Of a DNA stretch of 64,000 bases, positions 52,086-64,000 are shown piece after piece. Numbering within the stretch: position 1 is the stretch's first letter; every line of letters begins with the position of its first letter. Position numbers and translations under genes: made by a program. Source of the stretch: SAR92 clade bacterium H231 (GTDB taxonomy: Bacteria; Pseudomonadota; Gammaproteobacteria; Pseudomonadales; Porticoccaceae); the NCBI GenBank assembly GCA_025153775.1, contig JAOALC010000003.1:310001-374000 (forward strand), read 5' to 3'. Below the pieces are notes generated by a model that ran no database searches, was not told the origin of the DNA, and worked only from the letters and a program-made list of their open reading frames with translations.

Positions 52086-53396
52086 CTAAATACGTTTCTT
52101 TTTTAAATCCTGAATCAAAAACCTGGTGGGATGCAATGCTAGGCGCAACTCTGGTTCGATTAGCCTGTCTTCTCCGGCAATTTCCCCAGCTAGAATTTCA
52201 GCGGTCAGAGGCGCATAGCCCATACCTCTGGAACCCATTCCGCAATGGATAAACAGATTGGGCAGATAGCTGCCCGACTTGGAGATATCAGCCCGCGCAT
52301 CTGTGCGCAGTGGTCCATAATCCTCCAATAGCTGCGGCACATCGGGGACCGGGCCCACAATAGGCAGATAATCTCTGGTGGTGCAGCGATAGTTGGCGCG
52401 GCCAGACAGACTGCCGGGGTCTTGGGCCCCTATAGCCTCTGCCAGCCCCTGGTCGGTGGCGGCCATCTGCAGTAGGTTGGCCTGATGATCAGCCTCCCTC
52501 ACCTGGGTAGTAAACAGCCCTTTGTTATAGGTTGCGCCACAGCTGTGCGAGCCCTGATGTTGAGGCGTGATATAGCCCTCACCGCAAATCACTGTGTTAA
52601 GCGTGCCAATCTGCTGGTTGCTAGGTATATCGGTTATTTGCCCTCGCAGCTGGGTTACCGGCAGAAAGCTGGTCTGTTGCAGAGCCAGGCAATCATAGGC
52701 ATTGGCAATAATCAGGCTCTCGCTAGCTAGGCTGTTATTGGGCGGGTGCAAATTTTCATCACTGCAGGTCAAATGCCACTGACCCTCTGAGTGAGTAATC
52801 TTTTGTATATCTGCGCCTATCAGAGGTATCTGATATTGCGCCAACAGCTGTCGGCAAATAGCCTGCGGTTGCAACCAGCCCAGATTGGGGAAATACAGCC
52901 CCAGCTCCGCCTGCAGGTCCATGCCTGCAATAGCACTGAGTTTAGAGTTATTGCACAGCTGTACCAGATCTGGCTGGCTATTAAAGCGCTCAGCTATAAG
53001 CCTAAAGTCGGCCGCAACCTTAGTGCTTTCTGGCAGCACCAATACACCGCACTGCTTCCCCAGCCCCTGTTGCCAAAAAGGCTGATAGTACTGGCTGGCA
53101 AATATTATGGCGGCCAGATTAATTCGCGGCAGGGCCTCGTCTCGCGGTGATAGCTTGGGATAGATAATGGCTTGACTATTGCCGGAGCCACCGCGGCCGG
53201 CTGCCTGGTGGCGGTCAATAACTGTCACCTCAAATCCGCGCCTAGTCAGTGCTGCGGCGACAGTGCAGCCAGCAATGCCAGCGCCTAGTACTGTGACTTT
53301 TTTTGAAAGCCTTGGGGCTGCAGATTGATTCAGGTGCCAGGGTTGACTGGGTTGCCTTTTTCGGCCACTGCTGCTGTTCATGCTAGGCGAGTCCAA
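52086..53396 (-). CDS. mnmC: FAD-dependent MnmC oxidase domain (tRNA cmnm5U34 oxidoreductase), single-domain form
   Basis: A 436-residue flavoprotein. The FAD loop is VLGAGIAGCTVAAAL near residue 36; HCGMGSRGMGYAPLTAEILAGEIAGE and LHPTRFLIQDLKKKRI at the end are characteristic of the MnmC C-terminal domain, which removes the carboxymethyl group from cmnm5U34 in tRNA. In most gammaproteobacteria this is fused behind a methyltransferase domain of about 240 residues; here that part is absent, with only about 30 polar residues before the FAD loop. The methyltransferase may be encoded elsewhere or lost. It overlaps the flavodoxin gene by 14 bases. Confidence 0.78.
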   Translation of the reverse strand: MDSPSMNSSSGRKRQPSQPWHLNQSAAPRLSKKVTVLGAGIAGCTVAAALTRRGFEVTVIDRHQAAGRGGSGNSQAIIYPKLSPRDEALPRINLAAIIFASQYYQPFWQQGLGKQCGVLVLPESTKVAADFRLIAERFNSQPDLVQLCNNSKLSAIAGMDLQAELGLYFPNLGWLQPQAICRQLLAQYQIPLIGADIQKITHSEGQWHLTCSDENLHPPNNSLASESLIIANAYDCLALQQTSFLPVTQLRGQITDIPSNQQIGTLNTVICGEGYITPQHQGSHSCGATYNKGLFTTQVREADHQANLLQMAATDQGLAEAIGAQDPGSLSGRANYRCTTRDYLPIVGPVPDVPQLLEDYGPLRTDARADISKSGSYLPNLFIHCGMGSRGMGYAPLTAEILAGEIAGEDRLIEPELRLALHPTRFLIQDLKKKRI

Positions 53397-53916
53397 ACTC
53401 CGTCAGGATCTGCTGGGACCATTGGGCGATATAGTCATCGGTTAGCTCAAACTGGTTTTCATCGTCCAGGGGCAGGCCGACAAAAAACTGACCGTCCTCA
53501 GTTAAGGCCTTCGACTGCTCAAAACTGTAGCCCTGGTTGGGCCAGTTACCCACGGTGCTGGCACCTAGGTTGACCATTTTGACCCACAGGTAGCCCAGAG
53601 CATCCTGAAACCATTCCGGATAACCAATCTGGTCGCCTAGGCCATAGATAGCGACCTGCTTGCCAGTAAAATCTAGGCTGTCTATAGCATCCCAGTTGGA
53701 CTCCCAGTCCTCTTGCAGTTCGCCATAATCCCAGGTGGGGATACCCAGCACCAGATACTGGTACTCGGTCATCAGCTCTATGGGTTCCGAGGCTATATTG
53801 TGCAGGCTGATCAACTCTGTACCGCTGAGTCTGTTGATGGCTTCGACTATTTTTTCTGCTGCCATTTCGGTGTAGCAGGTCGAGCTGCCATAAAATAATC
53901 CAATCTTGGTGCTCAT
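53383..53916 (-). CDS. Flavodoxin
   Basis: A 177-residue long-chain flavodoxin. FMN phosphate loop IGLFYGSSTCYTEMAAEKI (T/S-rich P-loop at residues 10-16), aromatic stacking WDYGELQEDWE around residue 60, and YGLGDQIGYPEWFQDALG near 95. It carries electrons for reductive enzymes. Its 5' end overlaps trmL by 4 bases, so it is in one unit with trmL and mnmC. Whether it is FldA or FldB type cannot be decided here. Confidence 0.92.
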   Translation of the reverse strand: MSTKIGLFYGSSTCYTEMAAEKIVEAINRLSGTELISLHNIASEPIELMTEYQYLVLGIPTWDYGELQEDWESNWDAIDSLDFTGKQVAIYGLGDQIGYPEWFQDALGYLWVKMVNLGASTVGNWPNQGYSFEQSKALTEDGQFFVGLPLDDENQFELTDDYIAQWSQQILTEFGLA

Positions 53917-54395
53917 GGGTTGTCCTGTACTTGAAGGCTGCCTGCAAAGTCCAGTTGGCGCCAGGCTTCATAGGCAACAATAGACACTGTATTGGACAGA
54001 TTAAGACTGCGGCTATCAGCCTGCATAGGCAGGCGCAAAACATGTTCAACACCAATCTCCCGGCGCAAATCCTCGGGCAGGCCACGAGTTTCCGGGCCAA
54101 ATAGCAGGCTGTCGCCCACCTGGTACTGCACCTTGGAATAGCATTTTGAACCCTTGGTGCTCAGGGCATAAACCCGACTGGATTCAGTGGCTCGCAAATA
54201 ATCGGGCCAGCTGCGGTGCACCTGCAGCGACTGAAACTCGCGGTAGTCCAGGCCGGCGCGGCGCAATTTTTTATCATCCAGATCAAAACCCAGGGGCTCT
54301 ATCAAATGGAGTCGAAAGCCGGTATTGGCGCAGAGGCGAATAATATTGCCCGTATTGGGGGGGATTTCGGGCTGATAGAGCACTATGTTAAGCAT
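53913..54395 (-). CDS. trmL: tRNA (cytidine/uridine(34)-2'-O)-methyltransferase
   Basis: A 160-residue SPOUT methyltransferase that modifies the wobble base of tRNA-Leu. MLNIVLYQPEIPPNTGNIIRLCANTG and HLIEPLGF are the family start; the SAM knot region shows LLFGPETRGLP and LPMQADSRSLNLSNTVSIVAYEAWRQ. It heads a three-gene minus-strand unit with flavodoxin and MnmC, two of which act on tRNA position 34. Confidence 0.95.
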   Translation of the reverse strand: MLNIVLYQPEIPPNTGNIIRLCANTGFRLHLIEPLGFDLDDKKLRRAGLDYREFQSLQVHRSWPDYLRATESSRVYALSTKGSKCYSKVQYQVGDSLLFGPETRGLPEDLRREIGVEHVLRLPMQADSRSLNLSNTVSIVAYEAWRQLDFAGSLQVQDNP

Positions 54396-54521
54396 AATTT
54401 TTTGTTTGCACGTCGAGACCTGTATTATCGCATTAATTGGTAGCTCTTACACAGGTGGAACAGAGGTATTGTCCCATCGAGCTATTTTCTAATAATTACG
54501 GGATTTAATGGGGTAGAAGAG

Positions 54522-55295
54522 ATGAAGTCAGTGATCAAACTAGCAGTGCTTGTAGGTATGTTATTTGTCCAATCTGTACAGGTAAGCGCTGAGCGCAGCC
54601 CGGACAATATGGTGCGAGACCAGTATCGCCATCCGGCTGAAACTCTGGATTTTTTTACTATCACTGAGGATATGGCAGTGGTTGAGATAAGCCCAGGTGG
54701 CGGTTGGTATACAGAGGTTCTGGCAGGTCGGCTCAGTGGAACCCTGTATGCGGCCCATGCCAACCCGGAGAGCAAAAGCGCCTACTACCGAAAATCTCTC
54801 AGTAGATACAAAGACAAGCTGGCTGCCAGTCCAGAGTTCTACAACAATGTTGAATTGCATGTTTTTGATGTTGGGGCTCAGTTGCTGACTACAGCAGATA
54901 ACAGTGCAGATGCAGTTGTCACCTTTAGAAATGTCCATAACTGGATGAACTCAAACAATGAGAGGACAGCATTCGACTTGTTTTTCAAAACCCTAAAACC
55001 CGGGGGTGTACTGGGGGTGGTGGAGCATAGAGCCAAGCCGGGAACAGAGCGCAAAGCCATGATTGATAGTGGCTACGTGACCCAGGATTATGTGGTCGAG
55101 ATCGCCAGGCAAGCCGGCTTTGTATTGGAAGCCAGTTCGGAAATCAATGCTAACCCCGCTGACACCGCTGATCACCCCAAAGGTGTTTGGACACTGCTGC
55201 CTAATTTGGCCATGGGTGATGTGGATCGCGACAGGTACAGAGCTATTGGCGAGAGTGATCGCATGACTCTGCGCTTCAGGAAACCCGCCCAGTGA
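54522..55295 (+). CDS. Exported SAM-methyltransferase-like protein (COG4798 type)
   Basis: A 257-residue protein with a signal peptide (LAVLVGMLFVQSVQVSA, cut near residue 23) and a class I methyltransferase fold: VVEISPGGGWYTEVLAGRL as motif I, then VTFRNVHNWMNSNNERTAFDLFFKTLKPGGVLGVVEHRA. It belongs to a group of predicted methyltransferases that mostly carry signal peptides. SAM is not known to be available in the periplasm, so its true activity is unclear. The stop overlaps the YheU gene by 4 bases. Confidence 0.82.
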   Translation: MKSVIKLAVLVGMLFVQSVQVSAERSPDNMVRDQYRHPAETLDFFTITEDMAVVEISPGGGWYTEVLAGRLSGTLYAAHANPESKSAYYRKSLSRYKDKLAASPEFYNNVELHVFDVGAQLLTTADNSADAVVTFRNVHNWMNSNNERTAFDLFFKTLKPGGVLGVVEHRAKPGTERKAMIDSGYVTQDYVVEIARQAGFVLEASSEINANPADTADHPKGVWTLLPNLAMGDVDRDRYRAIGESDRMTLRFRKPAQ

Positions 55296-55630
55296 TTGAA
55301 ATTCCGGTCGACAGGCTCAGCACTGAGATTCTCACCGCTGTTATCGAAGAATTTATTCTTCGCGAAGGCACGGATTATGGGGCCCAGGAAGCCGGCATGG
55401 ACAATAAAATAGCTCAGGTACGCCGGCAGCTAGCGCGAGGCGATGTACTCATAACCTTTGATCCAGCCACAGAAAATTGCACCCTGCTGACCAGGCATCA
55501 ATTTAATCGCTTTAGCGCTGAGTCTGCCCAGCAGGACAATGGGGGCAATGGTTCTGAGGCTAGTGGCACTCAGGCTAATGCAGCTGCCTACGAAGACTAT
55601 TCTCAAGATGCAGGCCAGGGCGTTGACTAG
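55292..55630 (+). CDS. YheU family protein (UPF0270)
   Basis: A 112-residue protein. The first about 75 residues match the YheU family (IPVDRLSTEILTAVIEEFILREGTDYG, VRRQLARGDVLITFDPATENCTLL); the remainder is a polar, Gly/Ala/Asn-rich tail with no family. Function is unknown. The GTG start overlaps the preceding TGA; tilS starts 10 bases after the stop. Confidence 0.88.
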   Translation: MIEIPVDRLSTEILTAVIEEFILREGTDYGAQEAGMDNKIAQVRRQLARGDVLITFDPATENCTLLTRHQFNRFSAESAQQDNGGNGSEASGTQANAAAYEDYSQDAGQGVD

Positions 55631-55640
55631 ATCCCAGTCG

Positions 55641-56993
55641 ATGAAGCAAGAGCTTGAAGCCGCGGCAGTATTTGCACCCTGGCAACAGCAGTTGAGTGCA
55701 GCGCCCCAGATACTGGTGGCCATGAGCGGTGGCCTGGATTCAACGGCGCTGCTGCATCTATTGGCTACTGCAGTGCCTGCAGAGCGTCTCTGTGCAGTTC
55801 ATGTACATCACGGCCTATCGGCCAATGCGGATTGCTGGCAAGCCAGCGTTGAAGACTATTGCCAGTCTCTGGGGGTGAGGTTGCACAGTGCAGCCGTTGA
55901 GGTAACAGCCACAGGGGAGGGCGTTGAAGCTGCAGCCCGCAGCGCCAGATACCAGATATTCGAAGAGCTGCTGCAGCAAGGTGGCCTGTTAATGCTTGGC
56001 CATCATGCTGATGATCAGGTGGAAACTCTGCTCTATCAGTTACTGCGGGGTTCTGGTGCCAGGGGCCTTTCTGGTATGCCGGTGCAGAGACCCCTGGGTT
56101 GCGGACATCTGATTCGGCCACTGCTGTGGGCGGGTCGCGATCAGCTGGAGGTCTACGCCAGGGCGCAAAAGTTGGATTGGGTTGAGGATGAGAGCAATAC
56201 CCAGGATAAATTTGACCGCAACTATTTGCGCAAGCATGTGGTTCCAGCCATTGCCCAGCGCTGGCCGAATTATCGGCAGTCTTTGCAGCTTTCAGCAGAG
56301 CACAGCACTGAGGCCGATCAACTGGCCGAGGCTCTGGCTCTTGAAGATCTGGCCGGGCTGGATTTGCGCGAAGAGCGTGCCGGCTGGTCAATCTGTATTG
56401 AGCCGCTGCTCAGGCTCAATGATTTGCGGCAGCGCAATATTCAGCGACACTGGCCGACTCTCTACCAACTGCCCAGGCCCAATAAAAAAATTATTGCCGA
56501 GATCAACAGCTCAGTTATCTCTGTGCGAGAGGATGCAGAGCCATTGTTAGAGTGGCAGGGCATGCAGTGGCGACGCTTTCAGGGCCGCCTCTATCTGCTG
56601 GTGTGCAGTGGCGCTGATTTTGATAGTCAGCAGCAATATCAGTGGGCCTTGGATCATCAGACAGCAGATCAGGTATTGCCGCTAGCTGACGACAGCCAGA
56701 TTATTGCACAAGAGGCAGTTGGCGATGGCCTGGCGCTAGCTGCAGGTCAAAGCTTGACTCTGAGTTATAGGCAGGGGGGCGAGCGCTGTAAGCCAGTGGG
56801 TCGCAGGCACTCCAGCAGCCTTAAAAAACTGTTTCTTGAATATGGAGTTGAGCCCTGGTGGCGAGATCGAACGCCGTTGCTATATGTGGATAAAACTTTG
56901 GTCGCTGTGGCTGATTACTGGGTTTGTGAGGGCTGGCAGGCACAGCCGGGTGAGCCGGGTAAAAAAATCTTCTGGCGGCACAACTCTTTGTAG
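55641..56993 (+). CDS. tilS: tRNA(Ile)-lysidine synthase
   Basis: A 450-residue enzyme that converts C34 of tRNA-Ile(CAU) to lysidine so that it reads AUA. The PP-loop is MSGGLDSTALLHLL near residue 30, followed by HVHHGLS, and the tRNA-binding C-terminal domain shows LTLSYRQGGERCKPVGRRHSSSLKKLFLEYGVEPWWRDRTPLLY. The ATG at 55641 is chosen over the in-frame start at 55539, which lies inside the YheU gene. In many relatives accA is upstream and pyrG downstream; here pyrG follows but accA does not precede. Confidence 0.94.
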   Translation: MKQELEAAAVFAPWQQQLSAAPQILVAMSGGLDSTALLHLLATAVPAERLCAVHVHHGLSANADCWQASVEDYCQSLGVRLHSAAVEVTATGEGVEAAARSARYQIFEELLQQGGLLMLGHHADDQVETLLYQLLRGSGARGLSGMPVQRPLGCGHLIRPLLWAGRDQLEVYARAQKLDWVEDESNTQDKFDRNYLRKHVVPAIAQRWPNYRQSLQLSAEHSTEADQLAEALALEDLAGLDLREERAGWSICIEPLLRLNDLRQRNIQRHWPTLYQLPRPNKKIIAEINSSVISVREDAEPLLEWQGMQWRRFQGRLYLLVCSGADFDSQQQYQWALDHQTADQVLPLADDSQIIAQEAVGDGLALAAGQSLTLSYRQGGERCKPVGRRHSSSLKKLFLEYGVEPWWRDRTPLLYVDKTLVAVADYWVCEGWQAQPGEPGKKIFWRHNSL

Positions 56994-57105
56994 ATGTTTG
57001 TAGAATACCAACCTGCTTTCTGGTAATCTGCTACCCCATCTTGAGTGGGATGGCAGCCGGCCAAAATTAGACCAAAATATTGGCCAACACCTCTTTCAAA
57101 GATAA

Positions 57106-59631
<2,526 letters not shown>

Positions 59632-59706
59632 TTAGCCGGCGCGCGCAACAGAATATTCTTTTCCAATCCGAACTCAGTTCGCAAACACCTTTAAGGGAGC
59701 ACCTAA

Positions 59707-61002
<1,296 letters not shown>

Positions 61003-61052
61003 ACTGTCTGCCTGATTGGCAAAAACTTCGCCAAAGAGAATAGAATAACAGT

Positions 61053-61379
61053 ATGCGATGGTTGCTGATATTACTGGTTGTACTCTTGATAGGCCTGCAG
61101 AGTCGTCTGTGGGTCGGCGAGGGCAGTCTCGCCCACAGAGCGGAACTGGGACGGCAGCTTGAGCTCCAGACCGAAAAAAATAGCCAGCTTAAGCAGCGCA
61201 ATGATCTTATTGCCCAGGAAGTTGAAAGCTTAAAGAATAATCTCGACTCGATCGAAGAGAAAGCGCGCAAAGATCTCGGCATGATCAAGCAGGGTGAGAT
61301 TTTCTATCTGGTGATCGACAGGGACGACAAGGTGCTGGGCAGTCAGTCCGACGCCATTTCAGAGGCTGATGCCCAATGA
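61053..61379 (+). CDS. ftsB: Cell division protein FtsB
   Basis: A 108-residue bitopic divisome protein. One transmembrane helix (residues about 2-18), then a leucine-zipper-like coiled coil (ELGRQLELQTEKNSQLKQRNDLIAQEVESLKNNLDSIEEKARKDLGMIKQGEIFY) and the conserved end FYLVIDRDDK. It links FtsQ and FtsL at the septum. The 3' end overlaps ispD by 4 bases. The eno-ftsB-ispD-ispF order is widespread. Confidence 0.95.
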   Translation: MRWLLILLVVLLIGLQSRLWVGEGSLAHRAELGRQLELQTEKNSQLKQRNDLIAQEVESLKNNLDSIEEKARKDLGMIKQGEIFYLVIDRDDKVLGSQSDAISEADAQ

Positions 61380-62089
61380 CCGACAGAGCAGCTAAATACT
61401 GGGCTATTGTGCCTGCGGCTGGCGTGGGGCAGAGGTTTGCCGCTGATATTCCCAAACAGTTCCATCAGCTCAATGGTGCGCTGGTAGCCCAGCATACGCT
61501 GAGCCGACTGCTCAGTCTGTCTATTATTGAAACCATTGTGGCTCCCTGCGAAGTGGGCTCTGGCTACTGGTCTAAGGTGCCAGCCGCAGCTAACCCCCGA
61601 GTGCGACTGGTTGCTGGAGGCAAACAGCGCGCTGATTCGGTGATGAATGGCCTGGTGGCACTGCAGGAAACTGCTGCAGATAATGATTGGGTGCTGGTGC
61701 ATGATATGGCGCGGCCCTGTGTTACTCCAGCCAATATAGCCAGACTGATCTCCGAGTTGGACGGCCACAGTGTGGGCGGTATTCTGGCGGCACCAATTAA
61801 TGACACCTTAAAAATTGTGGCTGCAGATAGGCGCATTCTCAGCACAGTGAATCGAGCCGAGTACAGGGCGGCCCAGACGCCTCAGATGTTCCGTTTTGGG
61901 CTGCTAAAGTCCTCTATACAGGCTATGCTCGATCAACAAAAATTACCTACTGACGAAGCCTCTGCCATCGAATTTGCAGGTTTCTCTGCCCAGGTTGTCG
62001 AGGGTCGTCAGGACAATATTAAAATTACCAGGCGAGAAGATTTGGCGATTGCGGAGGCCATCATGAAAAATCAGGAGGCCGAGGCATGA
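61376..62089 (+). CDS. ispD: 2-C-methyl-D-erythritol 4-phosphate cytidylyltransferase
   Basis: A 237-residue enzyme of the non-mevalonate isoprenoid path. AIVPAAGVGQRFAADIPKQF is the nucleotide loop; ARPCVTPANI and TPQMFRFGLL are family motifs. It uses CTP made by PyrG. It overlaps ftsB by 4 bases; ispF starts 34 bases after. Confidence 0.96.
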   Translation: MTDRAAKYWAIVPAAGVGQRFAADIPKQFHQLNGALVAQHTLSRLLSLSIIETIVAPCEVGSGYWSKVPAAANPRVRLVAGGKQRADSVMNGLVALQETAADNDWVLVHDMARPCVTPANIARLISELDGHSVGGILAAPINDTLKIVAADRRILSTVNRAEYRAAQTPQMFRFGLLKSSIQAMLDQQKLPTDEASAIEFAGFSAQVVEGRQDNIKITRREDLAIAEAIMKNQEAEA

Positions 62090-62123
62090 TTTATTGTCAC
62101 AGACTGATAGCGGAGAATAATCA

Positions 62124-62615
62124 ATGCGCATAGGTCATGGTTACGATGTCCACGCTTTTGGCGAGGGCAGTGCTCTTATACTGGGGGGAGTCAGTATTCC
62201 CTATCAGCGGGCTTTTATTGCTCATTCCGATGGGGATGTACTTATTCACGCCCTGATTGATGGCCTGCTGGGTGCCCTTGCCCTGGGTGATATTGGTCAG
62301 CACTTTCCCGACACCGACCCGGCCTACAAAAATAGCAACAGTCGCAATTTGCTGGCCACTGTTGTGGCTATGATGACTGCAAAGGGCTATGCACTGGCTA
62401 ATGCAGATATAACCATTGTTGCCCAGAGCCCAAAAATGGCACCCCATCTGCATAATATGCGCCTCAATTTGGCCGCTGATCTCAGCTGTGCAGTCGACCA
62501 TATAAATATAAAAGCCACCACCACAGAAAAATTGGGTTTTACCGGCCGCGAGGAGGGTATCGCCTGTCATGCGGTGGTTCTGCTGCAGCCTGTCGCCTCT
62601 GCTCAGGGAGCCTAG
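62124..62615 (+). CDS. ispF: 2-C-methyl-D-erythritol 2,4-cyclodiphosphate synthase
   Basis: A 163-residue zinc enzyme, the step two after IspD in isoprenoid synthesis. [14 protein letters not shown] holds metal ligands Asp8/His10-type residues; [33 protein letters not shown] and [21 protein letters not shown] are the family blocks. Length is normal. An overlapping frame at 62569 belongs to truD's extended frame and is not a start. Confidence 0.97.
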   Translation: MRIGHGYDVHAFGEGSALILGGVSIPYQRAFIAHSDGDVLIHALIDGLLGALALGDIGQHFPDTDPAYKNSNSRNLLATVVAMMTAKGYALANADITIVAQSPKMAPHLHNMRLNLAADLSCAVDHINIKATTTEKLGFTGREEGIACHAVVLLQPVASAQGA

Positions 62616-62649
62616 GTCCATTAAATCAGACCATTTCGACTTCCATCAA

Positions 62650-63585
62650 ATGCCGCGTCTGCACGGTGCGCCCCTGGGGTCGGCATTATTTCGCAGCTGC
62701 CCAGAAGACTTTCAGGTTGATGAAATATCAGGCTGGCAGCCCAGTGGCCAGGGCGAGCATCTACTACTGCATGTTCGCAAACGTGACCAGAATAGCCAAT
62801 GGGTGGCGGGGCTTTTAGCCCAGCTTGCTGGTCTTAAGCGCAGTGATATTGGTTTCTGTGGGCTCAAAGATCGGTTTGCGGTCACCACCCAATGGTTTAG
62901 CCTGCATCTGCCCGGTCGCGAACTGCAGCTCTCAGAGTTGGCCCATAGTGATTTTGAGATTATTTCAGCCCATAGGCACCACAAGAAACTGCGCCGGGGT
63001 ATGCATTCGGGCAATCAGTTTAATATTGTGCTGCGCGACTTTAGCCCCTCCCCTGACTTACTGGAGGAGCGGCTTAGCCTTATCCAGCAACTGGGTGTGC
63101 CCAATTACTTTGCAGAACAGCGTTTTGGTCACAGCGGTAATAATCTGCATGAGGCACAGAGACTAATAGAGGCGGATCGACTCAAAGGTAATAGGCGTGG
63201 AACCGGTATCTATCTGTCCGCAGCCAGATCATGGCTGTTTAACCTTTTAGTGGAGCGGCGAATCGAAATAAACAACCTGTCTGCCTCTATTGAGGGGGAC
63301 GAGACTGCTGCTCTCTGGGGCCGTGGCCGCTCAAACACCAGTGCTGCGGTTGTTGAGATTGAAACAGCTGTTTTAGCCGACTGGCAGAGCTGGTGCTATG
63401 CCCTTGAGCACGCGGGTTTAAAACAGGAGCGCCGCAATCTGATACTCAGGCCGGAAAACTTACACTGGACATGGCTGCAGCAGGGCCAGTTGCAGCTTTC
63501 CTTCAGCCTGCCTGCCGGCGCCTATGCCACTGCATTACTCAGAGAAATAGCTGAATTATTCCGCCCCGAATTTAACGCCCTGTGA
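62650..63585 (+). CDS. truD: tRNA pseudouridine(13) synthase
   Basis: A protein of at least 311 residues that makes pseudouridine at position 13 in tRNA-Glu. RLHGAPLGSALFRSCPEDFQVDEI is the family start; FCGLKDRFAVTTQW carries the catalytic aspartate; GVPNYFAEQRFGHSGNNL and LSAARSWLFNLLVE follow. The start is uncertain. ATG at 62650 leaves only two residues before RLHG. An in-frame ATT at 62620 preceded by AGGGAG (62605-62610) would add 10 residues closer to the usual TruD N-terminus. ATG at 62569 overlaps ispF by 47 bases. Confidence 0.92.
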   Translation: MPRLHGAPLGSALFRSCPEDFQVDEISGWQPSGQGEHLLLHVRKRDQNSQWVAGLLAQLAGLKRSDIGFCGLKDRFAVTTQWFSLHLPGRELQLSELAHSDFEIISAHRHHKKLRRGMHSGNQFNIVLRDFSPSPDLLEERLSLIQQLGVPNYFAEQRFGHSGNNLHEAQRLIEADRLKGNRRGTGIYLSAARSWLFNLLVERRIEINNLSASIEGDETAALWGRGRSNTSAAVVEIETAVLADWQSWCYALEHAGLKQERRNLILRPENLHWTWLQQGQLQLSFSLPAGAYATALLREIAELFRPEFNAL

Positions 63586-63679
63586 TATATTATGGCAGTC
63601 TTGATGCAGTGGCTACAGGCCACTCCAGGGCGCTTAATTTCTCGGTCTTTACAGGCAGAACTCAACACAGGAGCATTGG

Positions 63680-64000
63680 GTGAACTCGATCGAACTGGCT
63701 GGTATTGGCATGACCTCCCAGCGAACCAGAGAGAGGCTGATTCAGCGTCTTGTGGATCAGGGCATCAGTAGTCAACCAGTGCTGGATGTTATTCGCATGA
63801 CCCCGCGTCATATTTTCCTCGATGAGGCTCTATCTCACCGCGCCTACGAGGACACCGCACTGCCCATAGGCTTCTCCCAAACTCTCTCCCAGCCCTATAT
63901 AGTAGCGCGCATGACTGAGATTCTACTCAGTGGTGGCCCCCTTAAAAAGGTGTTGGAAATAGGCACAGGCTCTGGATATCAGACCACTATTCTGTCGCAA
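63680..64000 (+). CDS. pcm: Protein-L-isoaspartate O-methyltransferase, 3' partial
   Basis: The first 107 codons of Pcm, a SAM enzyme that repairs isoaspartyl residues. [59 protein letters not shown] and motif [13 protein letters not shown] are plain. The GTG at 63680 has CAGGAG 6 bases upstream. The gene runs off the window. In many relatives surE lies between truD and pcm; here only 94 bases separate them and surE is absent. Confidence 0.94.
   Translation, partial: MNSIELAGIGMTSQRTRERLIQRLVDQGISSQPVLDVIRMTPRHIFLDEALSHRAYEDTALPIGFSQTLSQPYIVARMTEILLSGGPLKKVLEIGTGSGYQTTILSQ

Noticed and set aside
55765-56391. 208-codon minus-strand frame
   Set aside because: Antisense to tilS, proline-rich shadow composition, no homologous pattern.

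Overview
The window is bacterial chromosome from a Gram-negative gammaproteobacterium of the pseudomonad/cellvibrio type. The evidence is gene order: lptM-lysA-dapF-DUF484, argH next to an algR-like gene and hemC-hemD-hemX-hemY, and pyrG-kdsA-eno-ftsB-ispD-ispF-truD-pcm. All were recognised from protein sequence by eye. The exact genus cannot be read from the window. No rRNA, tRNA, CRISPR array or transposase was seen.

Positions 1-33000 hold an exopolysaccharide locus of the exosortase A (XrtA/PEP-CTERM) type. Its left end has the priming transferase, export lipoprotein or porin, outer-membrane barrel, chain-length protein, BY-kinase and AAA ATPase. Its right end has a GT26-STAS fusion, exosortase A fused to EpsI, and the PrsT TPR lipoprotein. 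Between them lies a variable cassette: glycosyltransferases, a Wzy-like polymerase, a flippase, a GMC oxidoreductase with a small Tat-signal partner, a beta-helix lipoprotein, a sulfotransferase and an FkbM methyltransferase. It also carries genes for GDP-D-glycero-D-manno-heptose (gmhA, hddA, a histidine phosphatase, hddC) and two epimerases. About 6131-15900 and 17640-19320 are AT-rich and contain decayed glycosyltransferase remnants and a 127-bp duplication, which are scars of cassette exchange.

Positions 33000-39700 hold a signalling block: a NarL-type regulator, a TonB-dependent receptor, an ABC_sub_bind periplasmic protein, and a BarA/GacS-like hybrid kinase (HAMP-HisKA-HATPase-REC-HPt). 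Just after the kinase is an unannotated stretch with at least five hairpins displaying ANGGA loops and a strong intrinsic terminator. I read it as a CsrA/RsmA-sequestering small RNA of the CsrB/RsmY/RsmZ kind. This is the most interesting signal in the window.

Positions 39700-64000 are housekeeping: rnr; the lysine/DAP operon; cyaY; argH; an AlgR-like regulator that has lost its receiver phosphorylation residues and its AlgZ partner; haem genes; tRNA-modification genes (mnmC oxidase domain, trmL, tilS, truD); flavodoxin; CTP synthase; KDO synthesis; enolase; cell division; and isoprenoid genes. The window ends inside pcm.
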